From contig NZ_LT897836.1 in assembly GCF_900161835.1 (NCBI RefSeq), positions 806,001 to 870,000 of the forward strand: 64,000 nucleotides of DNA, in the 5' to 3' direction. Source of the stretch: Sodalis endosymbiont of Henestaris halophilus. Lineage in GTDB: Bacteria; Pseudomonadota; Gammaproteobacteria; Enterobacterales; Enterobacteriaceae. Each line of letters begins with the position of its first letter. The stretch's first letter is position 1. The position numbers and the translations under genes are program-made. Shown here piece after piece: positions 56,024 to 64,000 of this stretch. The notes beneath the pieces were generated by a model. The model searched no databases. It had not been told where the DNA came from and saw only the letters and a list, made by a program, of their open reading frames with translations.

Positions 56024-59000
56024 AATGTCCGGGAAATTGAATTAGATTAGGTCTAATCTAAGCAACTAATTATACGCGATTTAGTTTTCGTCGGGAAGTC
56101 TGTCAGGTCATATGAAGATAAAAAATACTATATATAAACGTTAAACGACTTTTATCCGTAGTTGTTATAAGCGAGTGCCTCTCCTACCCTACCAAATTAT
56201 GTGCTAAATAACCAAAGTTGCTCTTGGTATTAATTTGATCGTTATTGCATTGGGGTGCGATGTAAAGGTGCTAACTTTAAAGATTAAGAATGTTATCAGC
56301 AGGTTTACCTAAGAATAATAGATAGTCAATTTTCCGCGCCTTTATGTTGTAGTTGACTATCTTAATGCTCATAGTTTTACGTGACAGATGTCCTTCCACA
56401 GAATTTTATATTGATTAGATCGCCTTTTTTGAAGTGTGATTACCATAAGATCTTGAAGGTAAATACACATTGTTGATCGCTGATCGTAAATGCTGCTATA
56501 AATACCATCAATTACATAAATCATAGTACAATGCTGATTGTGAACGAATAGACTAATGCTAAGAATGTTGATCAAAGAGGTTTTAACATACTGTCTGAGT
56601 TGTTCAACGAGGAGTTACCAGCGCGTTGAAGCAATATGCTGCAAAACTTATGAATTTAGCATAGCATTGATTAAATGAATTTAGGTATTCGTCGCTGTCG
56701 GGATTTTGCTAGGATTTGCGGCGGTGATGCTGATCCTCGTTATTATTAGTGATGATTTCTCAGGTACAATATCAGTACTTAATTAATGGCTTGATTTAAC
56801 AAATGGCAAACTAGTTGTTTGTCATCTGTTATTGTTTTTGCGGTAACCAGTACTATTATTACATTTCGCATGTAGAGGTTACTACTTCTAGGGTTGCACA
56901 ATTTTTTATTATGACGATTATTACTACCGTTAGTGTTTTAATTGAGCACGGAATATCGTAAACTGAAACGGTGATGTACTCACACACTAAGTGCACTTAT
57001 GCAATTAACATTTTTTATCTTCATTATATTATATAGTCGATGAGGTGGTCGTCGACCGGATAGAGTGTGGTAGTTCTGCATAATCTCTTCTATACCGTGG
57101 TGCTGTTTACTGTCATGAATTTTTTAGCGGCTGCCGCTTTTTTAACATATCTTACTGTTGTAGTAGTATTGTTGAAGCCCGGATTTTTATTCATTTGGCT
57201 CGCTCCTAACACAACAATTGTCTATTATGGGATAAAATGATTGGCAAAAGCAGCTCTCTCTCTAATAGAGATGTCTAGTTTTTTAAACGGCAACTGATCC
57301 AAAACATAACCCGCACTATATTTTTCAATAAAAGGGGCATTTTACTTCCATCATCAGTATGGTCACATTAGACAATACATAAATTAGACGTATCGTTTGA
57401 TTGTATTTCATACATGACTAATTTATTTTGATCTTTTAAGAGGTCAAAGTGGATTCGTCATTCCCTGTGCTTGTCTTACTAAGGATAACATTTATCCCAT
57501 TATTTTGAGTTTGCAGGGGGCTTGGTTAGGGGCACAGTATCAACATGCCGGCTAGAGTTCTATTTTATTTTTTCGCTAGTACTGTAATATTTTCTGCGAA
57601 GTAATAAACGGCTGCGCGTTCATGTTGAGGAATTATGTTACTTATGATGATAAGCAATTTTAGGACTACTTTCTAAACGTTAGTGATATTTAATGCTTTT
57701 GGCGGTATGTTATGCCCCATTTATTATGGGGTGATCAGCTTGGTTATTTCCCCTTATTAAGATATGGAAACTCTTTGGTCAGGCAGTGGGGAGAGTAGCC
57801 GTAGCCGTCACAAGAAAAGTAAAACGTTCGATAAGCGTTTGTAACTCATTTAAATAAACTTTGATAGCAGCAAAATATCGCTTATAAAATATTGTGTTAC
57901 CTGTTTGCGCGTGCTAGTGCGTTATATGCAATAGTTGGTTAATTGAATGTTGATTTACACCAGGTACAACTGTGTCTAGCTACTAAGCTGTATTAGTTAT
58001 TTATAGTTCTTATGCTTAAGAAATTTCTCACAACGTTAAACGGTCTATAAGCTAATATAGTTGAGTCGAGTGAAATAGTGATCAGGTTTATATCCCCGTT
58101 TACTTTCGCGCCGCTATGTAAGTGCGTGTGTAACCGCGGTTCTAGATTAGCTCTTAATTACAACATAAGAGCTATCTGCTTGATAGCTAGAGGAGATTTT
58201 ATAGTTCAGTACCTATTAAGATTTGGTTAGGTAGTGAAGCGATTGTCGCGCATAGCATATGTTTGTATCACGGATACAGTGGATAATCCTTCTCAGGTTA
58301 GTATAACATACTGTTTATTAAGCGCTATATTAGCAGTATTATTTTTGTCGACGATGCTGTCACCTAGCTAATGTTTATGCTTTGAATACAAGGATAGGAT
58401 ATAAAATTATCTACCGAGGCAACAGTTTTTAGGCCTTACTCTAAATTAGGTAAATGATAGCCTAGGCGCATCAAATTATTTGATTTATTAAAAGACTTAA
58501 CTGCATTTAATGTCCTCAAATAAGTCATAAGCATCCTGCACTAAATAGTGCGTTATACCACACAATATCGTAACTAAAATAGTGCATATTGTAGCCGCAG
58601 TTGCTGCATTAAACGTAGATGTTATCTGTATTTCCGTGACCGATAGATATGCTAAGCGATTACGATTAATAAAGTAATTTATTAATCGTAATATCTATTA
58701 TGAAGATTGGTTTTCAACTAACATTGCTAAAAAGCTGAAGTTTCATAGAGACACATTTTTAAGTTATGGATTAAAGTTGGTTTTTACCTAATGTTTTTCT
58801 CTGATTTTTATCGTTATATAAATGCAAATGTCTTCAATGTTACCCACATTGTATTATTCTGAAAAGTTCCTAGATTTTTACTACTGTAAGAAAATTTTAC
58901 CAGTCTATGCGGTTATATAACGCGGCTCAGTCGTTTATTATAGCGATTTGCCGGTTATTACGCCGTCATTAATTAAAATATCCCGATCGTCAACATTATA

Positions 59001-59278
59001 GTAATTAAACAGAATAGACTGATGGCTATCGGTACCATATTTAATTTAGTATGCATACTAGTCAGTGCAAGAGTGATTTTACAGGGATAGCTCCTTAACT
59101 TAAACAAGGTGCAGTTTACTAAGAAAAAAGGCACACGAATGCCCAAAACTAAGATAGTATAAGTGAAAATTGTAACTGTGTTACAGTAACATGGCAAAAT
59201 AGATAAATATATTTTGCTAAAATTCTCTTGTGGAGTTAGGGTATATTTCGCCCCCGGTTAAGTCATCCAAGTTAGAGA
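56024..59278. other. Unassigned tract with hydrophobic coding-like fragments
   Basis: Plus-strand frames between about 56690 and 57860 include VFVAVGILLGFAAVMLILVI, LSSVIVFAVTSTIITFR, YTVVLFTVMNFLAAAAFLTY running on to VVVVLLKPGFLFIWLAP, and FNAFGGMLCPIYYGVISLVI followed by a basic tail. This pattern suggests one decayed multi-span membrane protein. I cannot name it; E. coli has no such gene that I recall between rnb and fabI. The rest is featureless apart from the inverted repeat at 58659-58692. Confidence 0.4.
58659..58692. repeat. 15-bp perfect inverted repeat with 4-base loop
   Basis: ATTACGATTAATAAA (58659-58673), GTAA, then its exact reverse complement (58678-58692). No T-run and no neighbouring gene. 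One of the two longest short-loop palindromes in the window. Confidence 0.8.
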
Positions 59279-60052
59279 TTAGTTTATGGCGACGATATTA
59301 AAGCCCCCATCTACGTGTATTACCTCGCCAGTAATACCTGCCGATAAATTAGAGCAAAGAAAGGCGGCGGTATTGCCTACATCTTCAATGGTTACTGCTC
59401 GCCGGATGGGTGACACCGACTCGCAGCTGGATAACATATTTTTGAAGTTTGCGATGCCCGACGCAGCAAGTGTGCGAATAGGTCCCGCAGAAATAGCGTT
59501 CACCCGAACATTTTGTGGGCCCATGGCGTTAGCCATGTAACGGGTGTTAGCCTCAAGACAAGCTTTGGCCAATCCCATTACGTTATAGTTGGGGATAGCA
59601 CGTTCCGCACCCAGGTATGTCAGCGTCACCAGTGAGGAATTAGAATTAAGCATTGGCCGGCAAACCTTAGCCATGGCGACAAAACTGTAAGCGCTGATAT
59701 CGTGTGCGATAGCGAAACCTTCGCGGGTCACAGTGTTCACATAATCTCCATTTAATTGTTCTCGAGGGGCATAAGCTATTGCATGCACGAAACCGTCAAA
59801 CTTTGGCCAAATATCGGCCAGTATATTAAACATTGCTTCAATGCTAGTATCTTCCTTCACGTCGCACGGTAGTACGATACTGGAATTGAATTCGTTGGCA
59901 AACTTTTCTACACGTGGTTTCAATTTATCATTTTGATAAGTTAAAGCCAGTTCTGCACCCTCACGGTGCAGCGCCTGAGCAATACCGTATGCAATTGAAC
60001 GGTTACTGGCAATTCCAGTCACTAAAATACACTTACCAGTAAGAAAACTCAT
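59279..60052 (-). CDS. fabI: Enoyl-[acyl-carrier-protein] reductase FabI
   Basis: NADH-dependent reductase completing each cycle of fatty-acid elongation. I start at the ATG at 60052 ([20 protein letters not shown], like E. coli [20 protein letters not shown]); an ATG 11 codons upstream has no family match. The product is 257 aa; E. coli is 262. Catalytic Y146, Y156 and K163 are present in [19 protein letters not shown]. The protein stops at FNIVAIN, so the last few residues of the E. coli protein (ELELK) are missing. Residue 93, glycine in E. coli (SIGFAP), is alanine here (AIAYAP). Both changes are tolerated in the family or peripheral, so I judge it functional. Confidence 0.95.
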   Translation of the reverse strand: MSFLTGKCILVTGIASNRSIAYGIAQALHREGAELALTYQNDKLKPRVEKFANEFNSSIVLPCDVKEDTSIEAMFNILADIWPKFDGFVHAIAYAPREQLNGDYVNTVTREGFAIAHDISAYSFVAMAKVCRPMLNSNSSLVTLTYLGAERAIPNYNVMGLAKACLEANTRYMANAMGPQNVRVNAISAGPIRTLAASGIANFKNMLSSCESVSPIRRAVTIEDVGNTAAFLCSNLSAGITGEVIHVDGGFNIVAIN

Positions 60053-60239
60053 AGTATTAATCCTTGTGATCAATATTGCATGCAATTGTGTGCTCCAGCA
60101 AAATACCTGCCAGCAACGTTTGGCGTTGATAAGCCTACTAACTGTAGCATAATTTTTATTTAAGTCTAGTTATACACCTCGTGCGTCAGAGTATAATGAG
60201 AACGCAACGACAGCGCGAGACATAGAATATCAGTTGGCG

Positions 60240-60520
60240 TTATAATACATCGCCGAATGTCTGCAGTCATGGTTTCCTTTAAATTAATTCGGCATCATAA
60301 GTCAACTGTTTAAATTCTGCAGTGCTCTACAGCATAAAATGTTTGTAACAACGGTAGCTATGTTGAATCTGAAAAATTGAAAGCTGCATTCCAGGTAAAG
60401 AGGACAAATAACACGTATTGTTAGATATGCTAAGGTTCATATCGATAAAGCAAGAAGTCGTAGCTTCTAACCTAGAATGTACAAAATTTATCGTGCTGTA
60501 GGATTAATTGAACATAACCC
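60240..60520 (-). pseudogene. sapF: Remnant of sapF (ABC transporter ATPase), 3' part
   Basis: The sap operon lies upstream of fabI on the same strand in E. coli. On the minus strand STAEFKQLTYDAELI, stop, RK fits STADVLASPLHELTKR of SapF. In the same frame QTFGDVL, followed by a stop, fits GHFGEAL at the C-terminus (60240-60260). Further upstream EATTSCFIDMNLSIS loosely fits EALASLDMSMRS after the Walker B region. SapF energises the SapABCDF peptide/putrescine transporter. Only this part is recognisable. Confidence 0.7.
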
Positions 60521-63500
60521 AGTTTTGAAACAAGTGATTAATGGCTGACTAGCCACAATGCCAGGTAATTGCCGAAAAAACAAATGTAGTTTTGAAGAGC
60601 AACGGTAGTTTCTGGTCATTAGTCATGAAATACGGTTTACTAGCCCCATCCAGCGCTTAGTAAGTATCGCGTTTGACTGATAAGCGCTAATAAAATATCA
60701 CCAAGCAAATTAACATATTATTGTGTGTCGCGACGTACTAGCGAAATTATTTTACGGAGGCCCTACAATGAAAGCCTAAAAGCAAATTGCCATCAACGGA
60801 GAAATCTTTATTTTTAATAAGCTATGAGCATGAAATCTCCCATAGTTGAAGCAGGTAACGCAAAACTATTATTTTCTTATATCTGATAGATATTGTTTTT
60901 AGTAAAAATCGTTATTTATGTAATTTACATTATTAAAATATAGTTTCGCTTCTTCAGCGAATACTATTGATTAGCGTTGTGGCTAGCCGGATACTGCCAG
61001 TGTTGCACACGCATACTTATGCACATAAGCGTCTACCGGCGAAAAGCAAAATGTTTAAAGCAATCTTTGCATAATGCAAGATGATGACATCATGCAGTAA
61101 TTACTTTTGGGTGAGCGACGACTACGTATATTTTGAATAGTTTTGTATCACTCTGAAATATGCACCGGTATAGCTGTGAAAATGCTTCTCTATGGGAGGA
61201 ACTCTGGTTTCCCTTGGAGAAAGCTTCTTTATTTAGCATAGTATAATAAGGAATTATTACTTATAATAGTAGCATGTGGTATGTAGTTCAAGGTCAGCGG
61301 CAAGAAAACGAAGACGTATGCTATTAATGATGCATAAATATATTATAAAACCGCAAAATCTAGCTTAAAATAGTTAATTATATCAAACGAAGTACTAAAT
61401 TGATAAAATTATGGTTAAATTTGTAGCATAAACCTTTTCATGATATAAAGTAACACAAGCGATAAATTAGACTTTTATATGTAATATAAAATTAATGATA
61501 CTACCAGTATCTGGTAGTATGTAGTAGATAATTATGGCAAATTATTTTTGGGTAAGGAATTGATTTTGATATTTTATCACTCACGCCTTCTAGGCATGAT
61601 CAGGAATGTATCAAATAATTACCGTAATTATAAAGAGGTTCGCTAACATAATAACACATGTTATATTACATGTAATTATTAATGAGAAATTACAAATACA
61701 ATATCGTAGATAATTTAGGTAACGTATTGATATATAGTAATATGTAATGACTTTATAAATTAAATTAATTAATTATAAAGTACGGTTTACTTAATTATGT
61801 GCATATCCTTATCAAAATTTAAAAATAAGTGCATTAATAATAATTAGACTTTAATGCTTTCACGTTATTAATATTTATATATTTGCATTGATAATGTATT
61901 TGATTGCACTTAATTTATGTTTTATTATTCTAGTTTAGTAAGTTTTATTAGTTCAAAAGCGTAATATAGAAGAAAAATTATTTACTAGTAATTAATAGTA
62001 ATATCTAATATTCTTCACATTTATAACTATTCTCAAGCTAAATTATGCAATTAGTTGCATTATGCTTCTGAATTTAACCTATTAATATTTAGGTGATAAG
62101 CATCATGTCATGCACATAAATTTTAGTATTTTGCTGCTGATTATTAAAAAACTATAAAGCACCACACCTTGTATCAAGTAATAGAATACTAACACAATCA
62201 CTTCAGTGAAGTGATTGTGTTACCTCAAATTCTTCAGGGATAGCTAATGTGCAAAGAATTTGCTATTGAATATAAACTCATAGTAGACTCTACTAATCTG
62301 CAACCAATACTACACTCTGCTAAAGACAGAGCTATGGTCATCAATGTTAGATATTTTAACATCAATTTCTGGGGCAATATCCTTCGTTTCATAACAGGTC
62401 AGAGCACAAAACTAGCTAGGATTGCTATCGGCACCTAAACAGATTTAAATTATAGTTCTGAAGAACAGAAGGCAACGCACTTATAAATATAGTGCAATCC
62501 TTAAGGTGTTACTGTTCTTATTGCTCTTAGTATTAAATGCACTGCAAGGTTTTTAATAACTAATAAACACATATTTTAGGATATGGTTGTGCCAGATTTT
62601 GGTATACAACTTTAAAACTACCGCTCTATGTTATTGCCTGACCGCGAAAGCTTGATGTTTAGAGCGTATTAAATAAATGCGATATAATGAAATAAGTCTT
62701 ACTATAGTGATAGATCCATTAGGATTAACAGCCTAATTTTTATCACAACTAATGCCTATGGTTTAAGATAATCAATTGATTATCTTGCTACTTTTGTATA
62801 AAAATCTGGCAATCGCCAAATATCGATTTACAAACATAAATCTTAGATGCAATTAATAATACATTGAATGCTTAATCTTTTTTACTAAAATGCTCACAGC
62901 AACACTCTCTAGGAAAGTTCTTATGAGGTGATATGGCTATTTAGTTAGACTGTAGAGGTTTTAGCTTATATGGTGTGGCATGGGTTAAATTTTTTATTTA
63001 TAAATCGATAGGCTCTTAAACATGTCGATTTCTCCGGACTTCGCATGAATTGCTTAAGGCGCCGCAGATAGCGTATAGGGAGAGATATATGGTCAAGACT
63101 TCTAGTGTGGCTTTCTATAGCACCAAAATGACCTCTACTGTAATCAGACGGTAAATACCGGTCAATTTTGTGATGTTAGCGGATAACACAAAGCAGAAGA
63201 CAGCGAGTTTACTCTGCGGGGTAAGTATTTCCTTAATGGGGAAACGAACTTCAAGCGTTTAAAGATAGAATGGATGTATATAACAGTTTGCTAGAGCATT
63301 ACCGAAATCGATCTACTATAATAAGCCATGATATCATCTTGGTGTTAAAGTGCCATAAAGTTTTATTAATATAATAGAGGAGGTTAATGTTAAATAAACC
63401 AGAGCGATAGTTTTATTAGCATTAACGTTTAGATACGATAAACAAATTTGCTTGTAAATTAAATTCATTTAAATAATTTCCTTAGTTGATTTTCAAATTA

Positions 63501-64000
63501 TTTATATGCTACTTAGCATTGACTGCTCAATTGTGGTTGACAGATAAGCTATCATTTTCTTAAGGTATACTATAATAAATTAAGAAAATCAAGAAGGATG
63601 ATTAATTAGCATATTATCGATCATTAAAAATAATGCAATTTATATAAATAACAGTGGCTAGTAAACATTTAAAGTAATAAATTACAGATGAAATTGCTTA
63701 ACTAAATCGTTATATCAATTCTTATTGTGCTGATTAAATTTAATATTTAATAATTAAATTAAATATATTGGCAAGTATCAGTAAATTCTATGCAAGTAAA
63801 ACTAATAGGGTATGTTTTAATATAATTAGTTATACAGTCAGAGCATTTGATCGATATAGTTAATACACAAAATAACTTTCCTACTACTTCAATCTTAAAA
63901 TATTTTGTGTTATTTTCTACTCTCCAGAGATTAATATAAACTTACTTTTAACAGTACTAATTAATGTCTTTTGGGATAAGCTTAAATTTAATGATTTTAG
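60521..64000. other. Unassigned AT-rich right end
   Basis: sapD, sapC, sapB and sapA would be expected on the minus strand from E. coli gene order, but I recognise none. A 63-codon frame at 62247-62438 lacks a ribosome site and a family match. The only clear structure is the palindrome at 62190-62222. Confidence 0.45.
62190..62222. repeat. 15-bp perfect inverted repeat with 3-base loop
   Basis: TAACACAATCACTTC (62190-62204), AGT, GAAGTGATTGTGTTA (62208-62222). No T-run on either side and no intact gene within 2 kb, so it is not evidently a terminator in use. Confidence 0.8.

Noticed and set aside
60053-60085. Upstream ATG giving a 268-aa FabI
   Set aside because: Family similarity begins at MSFLTGK (60052), and the extra residues match nothing.
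62247-62438. 63-codon open frame near the right end
   Set aside because: No ribosome site, no family resemblance, and length expected by chance.

Overview
This AT-rich window has very few genes. Fifteen intact protein genes cover a little under a third of the 64 kb, and the rest has no long open frames. Every intact product resembles its Escherichia coli / Enterobacterales counterpart closely, usually within a few residues of the same length (DadX, CvrA, GapA, SppA, XthA, GalU, H-NS, ClsA, YciC, TopA, RibA, Rnb, FabI). The coding sequences are visibly richer in G+C than the DNA between them. I see no tRNA, rRNA, insertion sequence, phage gene or CRISPR array. This is what I would expect of a gammaproteobacterial (Enterobacterales) insect endosymbiont in mid-to-late genome erosion, with many inactivated genes not yet deleted. 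I cannot name the species.

Layout. 1-7 kb: dadX and cvrA, flanked by remnants of dadA and ldcA. 10-20 kb: gapA and sppA among remnants of yeaE, yeaD, msrB, pncA, ansA and topB. 20-30 kb: xthA, then the one intact operon (galU, ugd and a UDP-glucuronate epimerase-like gene), then hns. 30-42 kb: cls, yciC and topA with remnants of tdk, oppF, yciU, tonB, yciA, yciB and perhaps ompW. 44-64 kb: ribA, rnb and fabI with remnants of cysB, acnA, pgpB, lapA, lapB and sapF. Several long stretches (about 2.9-4.5, 6.8-10.7, 21.3-24.2, 27.6-29.5, 39.2-41.8, 47.5-49.4, 52-54, 56-59.2 and 60.5-64 kb) hold nothing I can assign.

The main discovery is that much of the apparently empty DNA is not featureless. 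Translating it by eye in all frames gives stop- and frameshift-riddled stretches that align, often without gaps, to the gene expected there from E. coli gene order, on the expected strand. About 22 such gene fossils are listed. They show that the ancestral order opp-yciU-cls-tonB-yciA-yciB-yciC-topA-cysB-acnA-ribA-pgpB-lapA-lapB-rnb-fabI-sapF and the order yeaE-yeaD-gapA-msrB-pncA-ansA-sppA-topB have been kept while the genes decayed. All fossil alignments use protein sequences recalled from memory and need a translated search to confirm.

What is retained is a basic kit: glycolysis (gapA), fatty-acid synthesis (fabI), riboflavin (ribA), D-alanine for the wall (dadX), cardiolipin (cls), UDP-sugar supply for surface polysaccharide (galU, ugd, epimerase), DNA topology and repair (topA, xthA), RNA turnover (rnb), chromatin (hns), and envelope proteins (cvrA, sppA, yciC). 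What is lost includes aconitase A, topoisomerase III, TonB, oligopeptide import, the cysteine regulator, thymidine kinase, NAD salvage and LPS-regulatory proteins. I found no new defence, secretion or biosynthetic system here; the interest lies in the fossil record and a few sequence oddities.
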